64,000 bases of DNA from Anaeramoeba flamelloides (taxonomy: Eukaryota > Metamonada > Anaeramoebidae), in contig JANTQA010000023.1 of the NCBI GenBank assembly GCA_027625915.1, forward strand, positions 3,844,001-3,908,000. The letters run 5' to 3'. The notes beneath the pieces were generated by a model. The model saw nothing but the letters and a program-made list of their open reading frames with translations. It searched no databases and was not told where the DNA came from. Shown here one piece after another: positions 48,826 to 60,216 of this stretch (its first letter is position 1; each line of letters opens with the position of its first letter). The translations under genes and the position numbers were made by a program.

Positions 48826-51800
48826 GAAAATAATTTCTTACGGTTTTGTTGCGAAGTAAAACACCTTGGATCATATTGAACTTCCCCATCTAAAAATGCT
48901 ATTACTACTATATCATTCCCGATGTGCCTTTTTCTTGAAATCTATTTAATTATTGAGAATTTTTATAAATAAAAAATTGTGATGTAAAAATGATCAATTA
49001 TTGTTAATAAAAACATTTATATGCATTATTTCTCTATTATCATTTTTGGGATAACTTTAGTGAAAAAACTATTAATGGTGCTTTTCCAATCATTAGAATA
49101 TTTTTAATCAAATTTTGAATAAGATTCATTTCTAAGTATTTAGTGCTTTTGTTTTTTAAGTGTTTATTCATTTCATTATTTATATGGATATTTTTTCATA
49201 AAAAACATAATTTGTATCAAATTTAACTATTGTGTTAATGAAATTAATAGAGGAAATTTCAATTTATACACTAGTGATTTAATTATTGAGTGGTTCACGT
49301 TGCGTAAATTTTACCCATCAAAAATGGAGCTGGAAATTTTTGAAACCTTTTCATTTTTTTACTTGCCAAAATAAAAATACTCTCTGCACTACTCCATTTT
49401 CAAAACAAATTTAAAATAAACTATTTTTCAAAAACTATTCACTCACTTTATAATGTTATTGGATGGTTTTGTCAAGTTTTGTCTCATATATTCTTTTCAA
49501 AAAAATTTTTCAAATTTTGAGATCAGAATCATTTTTTCTAATTTGTTCATTTTTTATTATTATTTCAAATTTTTTTTTTGTTTTTCTTTTTTTTACTTTT
49601 TTTTTTTCAATTTTTTTTTTAAATTTTTTTCTTTTTTCTTTTTTTTGTTTTTGATCCTTTTTTTTTCTTTTCTTTTCCATTTTTCTTTTTATTTTTCTTT
49701 TTTTTTCTTCTTTTTTCTTATTTTTAAAGAACAAGTTGAAAAAAAAATGATCTTTGAAAAGACAAATAAATACTTACAAAATTTTGACTATTTAATATCT
49801 TTGAAAGTGCCTATATTCATTAGCAAAAAATCTTTCTTATGAACCCCTTTTCAATTTAAGTTCCAGAAATAAAAATATTGTTAATACTCTTTTCAAAAAT
49901 TGTGACTCACTTTTTTTTTAGTTTTTCATTTTATTTTTTTTTAATTTTTAAAATATCAGGTTTTTATAGATTTATAATAATCAAAAAGTGAATTATAAAT
50001 CAGATTTAATATTTGTTGTTCTTGAATACTAAAAGAAACAGTTTATATTTTATATTTCTATTTATTATTTCAGGTGAGTAACAATTTTTGAAATCTGGTT
50101 TTGTTTTTTTTTTTTTATAATATTTTTAAATTTTTTTTTTTTGATTAAAAATTTTACACTACAAAACAATAAAAAATACACTATATTTCTCCCCGACCCA
50201 CTTGAGAAAAAATCGGATTTGTAGTGATATTGTTGGATCATTCAAAAAAAAATATCGGGAACATTGACAACAAAGAATATTGTTTACATCCGGCAACTCG
50301 AATCACTCTATATCAATAATATCCCAAAATTAGAAAAAAAGAAATATTTTTTTTTTTTTATTGGAGAATCTCAAACCTGTTGTTTATCAAATTTGTCAAA
50401 TGGCAAAAAAGTTGAAACATGAAAAAGAAATTCATAATTTTCATAAGTATTATATATTGCATATTTTCCATCATAGTCATCTTCAATTATTTGTTTATGT
50501 AGAGTAAAAATAATTCATAAATAGTTTGTGTTAAAATATAAATAGTTTAGAATACACATATATATGAACATTAAAAATAATATAATTTAAAAAAAAAAAA
50601 TTACTTTCGATATCCAGTCCACCAGAATATTTATAAAAATTTTTTAATTTGATTTTTTCGCCTAAAATTTTTAAAAATTTTTTAAATGCTTCACTGCCTT
50701 TTTCTATATGGAAAATAAATATAATTTTTGTTTATATTAAATATATAATAAAGAATATTTAAGATGAATATTTAAGGTAAGAAAATAAATCATTTTTTTT
50801 TTTAAATTTTGGTGATTTTGAAGTTTTCAAAATTTAAAAGTTATTCTAATAAACGTCTACTAATTATTCAAAAGTAATTCTAAATTCGACAATTATTATT
50901 TTATTTCAAAAATAACATTAAAAAATGTTTGATTTTTTTTAAAGAAATTGAAGAAAAATCATATTTTTTTTTCTTTTTGATTTATTTTATGAGAATATAA
51001 ATATTTTCTTATTAATTTATTTTAGCTTTAATATAGTACATATATTTTTTAGATTTTGTATTTAATTCACAGTGTTTTGTTTTGTTTTTTTTTTACTTTT
51101 TCATATTGAATTTTTTTTTTTAAATTTTTTCTTTTTTCTTTTTTTTGTTTTTGATCCTTTTTTTTTATTTTTTTTGATAAATTTTTCTTTTTCTTTTTCT
51201 TTTTGTTTTCTCTTTTTCTGCTTTTTCTTTTCTTTTCCTTTTTTTGATTTTAATGATACTTTTTTTTTGCAAAATATCATGTGAAAAAAAAAAGATCTTT
51301 GAAAATACCAAAAAACATTTGATTTATTTTCGTTTGACATTTTTTTTTTGTTTGTTTTGTTTCTATCAAAACATAATTGTTAGTTTCAATACATATTGGG
51401 TTGGGGGTTGTGTAGTAAATGTTTTGAAGAATATTGTGCATTTAAACGATCTAATGAAAATTAAATTTGCAAAAATTAGCTAATTTTTTTTTGTTCAAAA
51501 AAATTTGTCACTGTTCTGGAAATGAAAAAATGATTTTACTTTTTTGAGGAAATGCAAATTTTTACGAATTTGATTTAATATCAAAGAATTTTTAAGTAGT
51601 TATGTGAATATTAACTAAACTAGAAAATAACCCAGAATAATTCCAATTTGGTTTCATTTTTCTCCTTTTTGACCTCATTTGTGAAAATGGAAAACCTTCT
51701 CTTAACTCAACACACATATCAAAAGTAAATTGAATAGAAACCTCTCAACAATGTCTCAAGGTTTGTCACTTTTCACCTAAGAAGAAATTTTCTCAAAAAG

Positions 51801-54800
51801 CTATTTTTTCCCATCCTTCTTTTTCATTTTGAGATATGAGTACAGACAAAATTAGTAAAAATATGTCATCTTTTCGTTCTTATATCTTACAGAAGAAATA
51901 TTTGTGAGAATTACCAACCATGATAAAAACACATTTTAATTTGAATTTCAATTGCAAATGTAGTCCTTAAGTTTAAAAACATAAATTCATGTTTTTTGTT
52001 TTAATTAATATCCAAATACGTTCGCTGACAACTAATAACAAGTATTCTTCTCCAAAAATTAACAAATAAAGTCTGTTTCCAGATTTTTATTGTTCAATAA
52101 ATATTCACACATATGTTTTCTTGCTTATAAAACCATTATTTTAAGGTCTATTCGAAGTTTATTACCAGCGAAGATTACTTTTAAGACCAACAACGTAATT
52201 ATTGGATTGGTAAGAATGTTTGGCCAATAGATCTTGTTAAAATTTTTAAATTTAATGTTTTTTTTCAAAAATTGTGTTATTTGGTTTTAAAGCCCTTTTT
52301 CGTTTAATTAAAATCATTTTTACAAAATTCAAAAATTAACTTAAAAAGTTTGAAAATCCAAAAGTCTCTGCTGAGCGTTCGTTCCACTTTTTTTTTTTTG
52401 AAGCATTTAAGTGTTCAAGGTAAGACTATAAATAGACTTTCATAATTGCCAGGGGTGAAAGTTAAGTAAGAGGTAAACAAAGTCGATTTTAAATTTTTCT
52501 AGTTTTGTACAAAATTTCAAAAAGTTTTTCCGAAAAATAAATGTTCTTGTTTCAAATCCTAAAAAATCGAAAATTTTAGAATACCTTGTCTTTCCTTTAA
52601 TTGGTATTCTTAAAAACCATTTTTATTGGTTAAAGTATTATATTTCAATACCTACAGAGTATAAAATATGAATAGTCCTGAATCACATGAAAATTTGCAT
52701 TCTTTAAGGGACTAATAAACAACAAAAAAAATCTTCTAGTAAATTTAATAGCAACATTCAAAAAAAAAATTACCGTATCCTGAAATTGAAAAATAAAGTA
52801 AAAATCTGATTACAACAAACGCAAACTTATTATTTAATGTTATTTTCAGAAATGGATTATTTTTTTTAAAAAGTTTGATCCATTTTTGTCATTTTTGTAA
52901 AGTTCAAAATTCAACATATTTCTGAATTATTTAAAAAAAATTTATTTTCTTCTTTGAAAGAAGATTGAAATCTTATTGTCTGAGAAGGAAGTGTAAATAA
53001 AAAATAAACTTTAAAAATGAAACCACTAAGTTCTGGAATAACTCAGTATAAATGATCTACTTAATTTCAATAATTATTTCAATAATTATTTTGTACTTTT
53101 TAAAAATATAATTTTTTTGATTTAAAAAAGAGTTCAAATCAATTTTTTCTTTTTATTGAATAAAAAAATACGAGAAAAAAAACCAAATACTTGTATTAAA
53201 AATTCTCTCATAATACTTTTTTAAAACCTGGAAAATTCAATTTATAATCTAAAGAAATGCTTTTTAATTTGATTATTTATAATTAATAATTAATAAGCCA
53301 ATCTTAATTATTTCAGTAAGTCATTAACAACCCAATGGTTAAATGTATCAAATAGACTTTACAATTATTTCTCAATTTTTTAAAGATTTTGCAACAAATA
53401 AAACAATTCAAATGCATATTTCTAATAAAAAAAAATAATAATAGATATTATCAAATAACTGATTTTAATACAAACAGTTCCTTGTTTATACTCTCAGTAT
53501 TAGAAAGAGAATATTGCCTAATATTGTAGATTTCAAGAAATTTAATAGAATATTTGTGAATAAAATAGAGGATCAATTTTTTTAGATCTTCAATGGATTC
53601 AATATTTAGATTTATTTTTATTGTATTTTAAAAATAAGATTAAAGGTTCAAGGTTATTTGTTCATACATAGTCTCAGAAATTACTCAAAGTGAGATTTCT
53701 TCAAAACAAAATTTTTTGGAAAATTTTTATTTTTCTAATTTGATCCAAAAATCCAAACAAAATGGATCTGATCTTTTGACTGAAAATATAATTGGGAAAA
53801 ATGAACTATTTTAAAAATGATAACTCATCTCTCTAAAGTTGATAAATGAAGTTGCCGGATCGTGTTTAATTCTATTCTTGTGTAAATAATTACTCCATTA
53901 CCTTTGGGATTAAAAATAAAGAAGGGTTACTAGTTCCTTTAAAAAAAAAAAAAAAAAAAGGGAAAAATAATATTTCAAGAGCAATCTATTTATCCTCATT
54001 TCCCTATATGAATTTTTTTCATAATTTTAAATAAAATCCAAACACATGTCTCTCTAAGATGGAAATTTCAAATGCTGAAGAAGGGGAGAAAAGAAAAAAA
54101 GCATAAATGATTCAAGAAAAATTAATTAAACTTACGATTTTGAAAAAAATCATTCTCTGTTGTTTGGTTGGGTTTCACATAAATTACTCCCACTTTAAAG
54201 TTATTTAAATTCTATATTTGGTTGTGAAATAAAAGAAACAAGAACAAAAAAACAAAAGATTTGGAAAATAGATTAGTTTGTTTGTTATTATTTGCGAGTC
54301 AAAAGATAGAAGGCAAAGTTTGGGAAGGGTGTTTAATTCATTTAAATTGTGGAATAAAAGAAGTAAAAATCAAACTTGTTCATCTTCAAGAGAAAGTATC
54401 TCTTTCTCTTCAGCTTCAGGATCCCTATTTCATCACAATAGATGAAGATCAATTCATTTTTTTTTTATTTGTGGTGAAAAAAATCGAAAAAAATTAAAAA
54501 GAAATGAAAAGAAAAGAAGAAAATTTTTTTGATTAAAAAGAAAATCAATATTTGGAAGGAAAGCAATTTTTACATGTCAATAATGTCCTGAATACCAGAC
54601 ATTTTTGGATCGTATTTGGAAATGATTTTTGTTAAATTTGAAGGTTTGCACATATTTTTAAATAATCCGATCTTGAGATCCTTTTTTTGGACGGTGAACA
54701 ACTTGTTAATCGATTTGCTCACTAACAATACCAAAAACTCTTTTTGTTCTTTTAATTCCAAAACACAAAAAATGAGGATTCCCTTCTTGGGATGTTTTCC

Positions 54801-55282
54801 AGCGAAAATTACATAGTCTAAAGACAAATCGTCGGGGTAATTAAACAAACAATTAGAAAAAAATAAAGCGAGGTTAAAAATATTAACAACAAAAATAAAA
54901 ATAATAATAAAAAAAAATCTTTGTGCAATTTGCAAAAAGGATAAAATTTTGATGCCTTACCATTCCCAACAAATTTCTCTTTAAAATAATTTGTATTTTC
55001 AAACTGGTCGAATTCTTTTGGGTTGGCACCTTTTTTACCATACTCGGTTATCCAGTCTTCTGATTTTACAATTAGATGAACAGATTTTTTGATCGTTTTT
55101 TTTCTGTTTTTTTTCTTTTTTTTGTTTTTTGACTTTTTGGATTTTTTTGATTTTTTGGACTTTTTGGACTTTTTGGGCTTTTTTGATTTTTTTTTATGCT
55201 TTTTCTTGCTTGAGTTCGAAGAATCCGAGTAGTCATAATAGTCCTCGTCGTTGTCCGAAGTTTGTGATGAACTTGACATCAA
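45487..55282 (-). CDS. Rap-GAP domain protein, eight exons, complete
   Basis: Stimulates GTP hydrolysis on Rap/Rheb-type small GTPases. Exons: 55282-54961, 54817-54574, 54424-54376, 54211-54136, 50703-50605, 50480-50377, 48941-48842, 45758-45487; 1266 nt in phase, 421 residues. Residues 1-70 are Ser/Asp-rich, then a long KKSKKS run. From YFKEKFVGN onward the chain follows the Rap-GAP fold. Landmarks are NNFKVGVIYVKPNQTTENDF, FKKFLKILGEKIKL, GGLDIENDYDGKYAIY, LFHVSTFLP, DKQQISRKRHIGND and NDIVVIAFLDG. Later motifs are IHICVQPN, YKVEVARK and FLLLKIISGEKTVK. N307 in HIGND is the catalytic 'asparagine thumb'. The domain occupies almost the whole protein; no PDZ, GoLoco or other module is present. 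Introns are 143, 149, 164, 3432, 124, 1435 and 3083 nt. Donors at exons 3 and 6 are GTTTGA. The long introns carry the SINE cassette and T-rich repeats. Confidence 0.92.
45957..47243 (+). mobile_element. tRNA-derived SINE with expanded hairpin cassette
   Basis: The degraded tRNA-like head (AAGTGGTAAAGTG at 45959) and body (TTATGCTTCATAGAAACAG, AATTTATGGATTGGATCCA) run to about 46310. From 46320 to 47205 the SINE is interrupted by at least eight hairpin modules of types A, B and C. The SINE tail then resumes as CAAACAGGTGAACTTTTAGT with CTCACTGTTTAATGG. The site of interruption is the same as at 13545-14160. It lies in the last intron of the Rap-GAP gene. Confidence 0.7.
46320..47205. repeat. 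Hairpin cassette, locus 5 (largest)
   Basis: Module C at 46552-46608 (TTTTCCAGAATTTAAAAGAA facing TTCTTTTAAATTCTGGAAAA); module A at 46622-46690; module B at 46460-46530. Further C, A and B units lie between 46700 and 47190. Spacers are GCTAACAGCGGT-like. A mixed A-type hairpin (AATAAACAGAAAATTTTAAT) is at about 46890-46925. Confidence 0.7.
47253..47309 (+). repeat. (AT)n microsatellite at SINE tail
   Basis: An uninterrupted AT dinucleotide tract starts just after the SINE tail TAAATAAAT. It probably grew from the SINE's A-rich tail. Confidence 0.95.
48758..48825 (+). repeat. (TAA)n microsatellite
   Basis: About 20 trinucleotide units with one interruption, ending just before the 3' border of Rap-GAP exon 7 (minus strand). 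Confidence 0.9.
49430..49890 (+). repeat. Dispersed T-rich repeat, copy 4
   Basis: CACTCACTTTATAATGTTAT, then ~200 nt of T with C, then AAAATGATCTTTGAAAAGAC. It aligns with 8600-8998. The Phe-rich and Lys-rich ORFs on either strand are artefacts. It lies in a Rap-GAP intron. Confidence 0.5.
49892..50092 (+). mobile_element. Small MITE, family D, copy 3
   Basis: CTTTTCAAAAATTGTGACTC at the left and GAGTAACAATTTTTGAAATC at the right. It again follows the T-rich repeat immediately. Confidence 0.55.
51060..51310 (+). repeat. Dispersed T-rich repeat, copy 5 (partial)
   Basis: Its T-rich core is nearly identical to part of 49610-49660 (TTTTTTGTTTTTGATCCTTT). It ends AAAAAGATCTTTGAAAATAC. No family D partner follows. 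Confidence 0.45.
52690..53955 (+). repeat. Old dispersed repeat R, copy 2
   Basis: It aligns with 41210-41580, 42690-42850 and 43560-43930 of copy 1, without its insertions, and ends in a run of 19 A. It lies in the fourth intron of Rap-GAP. No open frame remains. Confidence 0.55.
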
Positions 55283-56076
55283 AATAAATTAGAAGAAATG
55301 ATAAATTATTAATGGTTTGAGACTTTTGAAAATCTGAAAATTATTTTCTTTGAAACAGAAATACTTGTTACTTTGTTGTTCTGTTATTGTTTTCGTTTTT
55401 AATAAACAAGAAAATTTTTGAGTAAAAAAATATTTTCTTTTTTCCAAAATAAATTTTATAGTTTGTTTGTTCTTTTGTTGGAAAAATTTCCAAGTTTTTG
55501 CAAAAATAAAGAGAATTTATCAAATTGGAAAAAATAATTTTTAGGAACAATAATTGTAAATTTTCCTCAAGTTTTACTCAGACTATTGTTTATTCTTGAA
55601 AACACGTTACAGACATTTAAAGAGAAGAAGATATTCTTTGACGATCTTTAGTGATTTTTTCCAAACAAACATACCCGAAATAAGAAAAAATATCAGGTCT
55701 AAATTCAAAGATTCTAAAGAATATCAAATAAGATAAGAAGAACCGAAAATAATCATTGGTAACAAGACAACTTGATTTGAAATTCACAATTCATCCAGAT
55801 CAATAAAGAAAATACATATTTCTATTTTTTAACTTTATTTTTTTTTTATCAAAGATTTAACTTATGAAAAAAATTTAAGGACTATTGACATTTAATGCTC
55901 TGTTCATATTGTATTTATACCCGCATCATATTTGTTGAATTACAAAATTGCTAGCGAAATGGATCTTGTTATAATTGTTTGTTTCTGAAATTTATACTTT
56001 TTCCATTTCCAAAACAATCAAAAATCATTATTATTAAAAGGAAAAAAGAGAGAATATAACATTAAATTTATTAATA
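55283..56076. other. Upstream flank of Rap-GAP, no gene seen
   Basis: It contains the presumptive Rap-GAP promoter; no element stands out. No coding signal. Confidence 0.4.
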
Positions 56077-56270
56077 CAGTCAGTTCCACGTTTAAGGAAC
56101 AAACTTTCAACAAAATTTAAGGCACAAAAAAATCTAAAATTAAGGCACAAATTTTGTAATTTATTTTTTTACGATTTATTTTTACACGAATCTGAATTTT
56201 GTGCCTTAATTTGAGATTTTTTTTGTGCCTTAAATTTCGTAGCAGTTTGTGCCTTGTAAGTGGAACTGAC
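56077..56270 (+). mobile_element. TA-flanked MITE, family B, copy 4
   Basis: TA-CAGTCAGTTCCACGTTTAAG at the left and TAAGTGGAACTGAC-TA at the right; palindromic interior. Confidence 0.75.
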
Positions 56271-57334
56271 TACAATATTATTATAAAAAGGATTCAAACT
56301 CTTTATTGGCCTTAGTGGGTAATAATCTTATTTTTGTGTCTTTAATTAAATTCCTAAATAAAAATTTAGGAATTGGGGTAAATAAGAGGGGTCAATAACT
56401 CCTCCCTTAAATAATAAAAAAAAAAATAATTGTTTGTTTTTTCTTCTTAAAATTGGTCATATTTTGATAAAAACCTTCTTTCAAATTAAAAATTTATCCT
56501 TATTGGAACTAATCATTTTTATTTTTTTTTTCTGGTCAATTTCTAAATAAGGATTACTTGTCTATAAATATTTTTAATATTGAAAATAAACAGGGGTATT
56601 CGAATATACGAAATTAGCATATTTTTTTCTCTATCTCTATTAAATTTAGGTAAAAAGATTTAATAGAGATTAGTCGCTTATAAGAATATAAAATCAAAAT
56701 TTTCAAGATATTATCATGGGCCTAATTATTTTTTATAACTATTTATTTAATCCAGATTGTTCAAAATACTTGGTAATACTTTAAATTGAGTTACCAGCAA
56801 TATAAAAAAAACACTAGGATTAAAAATTCAACTTCCTTCTTTCATAATTTCGAAAAAAATTTGATCTATAAAAAATACTTGTTTTTTATTGTTTTTTTTT
56901 TTTCATATTTAGTCATTCTAAGGTAATAAAATTCAATATTTAATTACTCGTTTAAGATTTATTTTAATGTTTAAATTTAGGATATTGATTAAAGGAAATT
57001 GTTCAAAAATATTAAATGTTTTGTTTCAAAAATTTAGTCATAATCAAAAAATTTGTTAGATTTTTAAATTATCTTTAGATTTATTCAAAGATGATCTTTT
57101 TCTCATTTTTTTCTGGAAAAATTTCCTTTTAATGTTTCTATATCTTCATAATTCTTTTTTATTGTTTATTTCATGCACACTATTTCTGTTTATATACTGT
57201 TGTTCTTTTCATTTATTTGTTGCTTTTATTAATACAGTTACCTTATATTTTTTGCAAAAGTAAACTTTTAGTTATGGATTAAAGTAAAAAACAGGGATTT
57301 TTGAACTACTAACATTAAGAACATTTTTTTTTAA
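56271..57334. other. AT-rich stretch with decayed MITE E
   Basis: 57000-57305 resembles the middle and right end of family E (CTATATCTTCATAATTCTTTT, GGATTAAAGTAAAAAACAGG). No gene seen. Confidence 0.4.
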
Positions 57335-57767
57335 GGTACTATTATTTAATCTTTTTTTTTCCTCAAAGGTAATGTATTAATTCTTTACACAAGAGTATAT
57401 TTAAACTTGGTAATCAACCAAATAATCAACTCTAGGGAAATGTGCATTCATTTTGAAATGGGATTATTTTTAACAAATTTTAATTTTCAGTAAAAAGAAC
57501 ACATCTGTTTTTGTTTGATTTTTGAATCAAAAACAAAGAAAAAATTTACAAAAGCTTTTTATTTTGATTAAATTTCACTGTTAATAATTTCTGAGAGTTT
57601 TATGAATAAATAACCTTAAGCCTTTAAGATTATTGTGCATAAACAATAAGAGTAAATCAAATATTGAATTCCTGAAGATCCAGAAGAATTAGATAATTTA
57701 TTTTATTCATAAATATTTATTAAATTTCTTGTAATTTAAAACGTTTGGAAAAATTCTTTTTCAAATA

Positions 57768-57964
57768 AAGTCAGTTTCACTTTTAAGGCACAAACTTTCA
57801 ATGAAATTTAAGGCACAAAAAAATCTCAAATTAAGGCACAAAATTTAGAATTTTTTTTTTTACAATTTATTTTTACTAGAATCTGAATTTTGTGCTTTAA
57901 TTTGAGATTTTTTTTGTGCCTTAAATTTCGTTGAAAATTTGTGCCTTAAAAGTGAAACCGACTG
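57768..57964 (+). mobile_element. MITE, family B, copy 5
   Basis: AAGTCAGTTTCACTTTTAAG at the left and AAAAGTGAAACCGACTG-TA at the right; palindromic interior. It is inserted in repeat R copy 3. Confidence 0.7.
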
Positions 57965-58529
57965 TATTAAGAGTATAAAAAACCACCACACCCCATTATT
58001 AAAATCAGTTATTTGGTAATATCTATGACTTTTTTTATTAGAATTATTAATTTGAATAAATTTTATTCATTTGAAAACTTTTAAAAAATTGATAAATAAT
58101 AATAAATTCTATTAATACATTTGATGTTTTAGTCTATTTCCATCCCATTCAAATAATTGAGATTGGGTTCTTAATTATTGAGTAAAAATAATCAAATTAA
58201 AAAAAAATTATTTGTGTTAGATTATAAGTTGAATTTTCCAGGTTTTAAAAAAGTTTTTTGGTAGAATTTTTAATTTATTTCTTTGGTTTAAATAATCTGA
58301 TTTTTTAAACCAATAAATTGAAAAAAATTGATTTGAGTCCTTCTTTGAATAAACATATTATATTTTTTTAACAGTTTAAAATAATAATGTTTTATTGAGA
58401 AATTAAGTAGATTTTTTATATTGAGTTATTTGAAAACTTTGTTGTTTCATTTTGGAAGTTTTTTTTTTTTACACTTCCTTCTCAGATAATTTGATTTTAA
58501 TCTTCTTTCAAAGAAAATATTTTTTTTTA

Positions 58530-58902
58530 TGAGAACCGGTATGGGCAAGTGGCAACACAGCCTAGTGTACAATCTGAAGACCGGGGTTCTATTCCCTTAA
58601 CCATTATTTCTTATTGTTTGCCATTTTCTCAAATAGCCACCACTGTGTAATTTTAATTAAAAATCGGGCTTATGCTTCTTAGAACCACTAATTCTTTGAG
58701 GAAATCGTTTGACCCAATTGAATCTTTTTGACTATTATAAAACTGAACGGAATTGGAACAAAATCCCTCTCAATTTATGGAGCGGATCCGATTTTTGGGA
58801 GAAATGACCAGCTCTCACTTGGTTCAACAATATCTCTAATTCAAATTAGGGATTCGGGCAAACAGGTGGACTTTTAGTACCCACTCTTTAATGGAAAAAA
58901 AA
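58530..58902 (+). mobile_element. tRNA-derived SINE, full length, with target-site duplication
   Basis: The head contains ATGGGCAAGTGGC (A box-like, TGGCnnAGTGG) and GGGGTTCTATTCCC (B box-like), 35-40 bp apart as in tRNA-promoted SINEs. The body (CGGATCCGATTTTTGGGAGAAATG on plus, shortened here to CGGATCCGATTTTTGG) runs to GGTGGACTTTTAGTACCC and an A tail. AAAGAAAATATTTTTTTTT stands on both sides (58510 and 58903), a clear target-site duplication. No hairpin cassette. It is inserted in repeat R. Confidence 0.8.
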
Positions 58903-59280
58903 AAAGAAAATATTTTTTTTTTGAAATAATTTGGAAATATATTCGGATTTTAAACTCTTCAAAGATTACAAAAATGGTTCAAACTTTTTAAAAACAATAA
59001 TTCTTTTTGGAAAAAAGTCCATTAATAGTAATTTGGTTTTAATAATCCAATTTTTACATTGTTTTTTCAATTTCAAGGTGTTTTAAAATTTTTATGAATT
59101 TATAATATAATTCACTGAGGTGATCAAAATAATGCTTCACAGCGACTATAATCGGTGTTTCAAAATATAATCCATGCTTTTTTTTCTTCTTGTTCCAATG
59201 CAACATACAATTCACTGCCTATTAGTATACCTTTGATCAAATCAATTTTGAAAGTCAAACACATGATATTTACAGTAAAT

Positions 59281-60216
59281 TTTAAATGATAAATGCAATT
59301 TGTTGAAAATTTTTCGTAATTTTCTCAATTTTTTAGGGATTTTTTATTTTTTATTGGATAAAAATTTTCTTAAAAATTAACTCTATTTTTTGAGATAAAT
59401 TTTGCAATTTGATCTTCTTTTTTAGAATTTCCTTTTAAATAATAGAACTTTAAGAACCCAATACCATATTTATACATGGTTTATTATAGGTTTCTCTGAT
59501 TGGTTAATGTATAAGTCTTCTATAACAAAAAAACACACTTTTTATTTTGAAAGACACTGATTAAATATTTTGGGATTCCTAATTTTGACTACAGTAGTAG
59601 ATTTTTTTGTTGTTTACTAGTCCCTGAAATAGTATCAACCATCTCATTCTTCTTTCCAGACACTCACTTTAAAAGAAGAAGAGTTTCTAAATTCTTTTTC
59701 CAATTATCTTATTTCAAAAACAAACAATTTGAAAATTTTTCGAAAAGGAAAATACGAGCCAAATGTAATACAATTCTCAACACCAAATCATTAAATTAAA
59801 ATTTGTGATTAAATATCTCAAAATTCAAGATAATTTCTGTCTCAAATTCGAATTTTGGAAACCTATTGTCAGAGAATTTATTTACTTGTAATTGAATTTT
59901 AAATGAGAAATAATTTTCACTTTATTTTTCAATTTCATTTTCAAATAAAGCCTACAAATTAAAACCTACTTTTTTGAAGTGTTTATGAACAAGAAAAAAA
60001 TTTTACAGGAAGAGAAAATATTTTCCCATTTCAAATTCTGATACCTGTATGTACAATGAACAAAACTCAAATAAAATCGATGATAGAAAAACTGAATACA
60101 AAACAATATGGGTCTACAGGATAAACTTTGTTCCCATTTCAAGAAATATAACCTACTAAATCAAAAAGTCATTTTTTATCTTTTATTTTTTTTATATTTC
60201 ATTTTTTGCCTTTTAA
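59281..60216. other. Upstream flank and presumed 5' UTR of AP-4 epsilon
   Basis: No gene or repeat recognised. The right end should hold promoter and 5' UTR; no element is distinguishable. Confidence 0.35.

Larger units (their letters stand above)
57335..59280 (-). repeat. Old dispersed repeat R, copy 3 (inverted)
   Basis: It is the reverse complement of copies 1 and 2, for example CACTTCCTTCTCAGATAAT at 58478 against 52975-52995. The coding-like segment CLTFKIDL lies at about 59270-59245. Its poly(A) end lies at the left (T run near 57335-57360). A MITE B and a SINE were inserted into it later. Confidence 0.5.

Noticed and set aside
49453-49842. Phe-rich ORF, and Lys-rich ORF on the opposite strand (likewise 8567-8881 and 51072-51340)
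   Set aside because: Products of long T-rich tracts in a dispersed repeat. No non-repetitive protein sequence.
54261-54497. Plus-strand 78-residue ORF
   Set aside because: It overlaps Rap-GAP exon 3 (54424-54376, minus) and intron sequence. The minus-strand exon closes the gene model in exact phase.
58541-58610. tRNA gene with A and B boxes
   Set aside because: Acceptor and anticodon stems do not close, and the unit is followed by a repeated body with A tail and target-site duplication. It is a SINE head.
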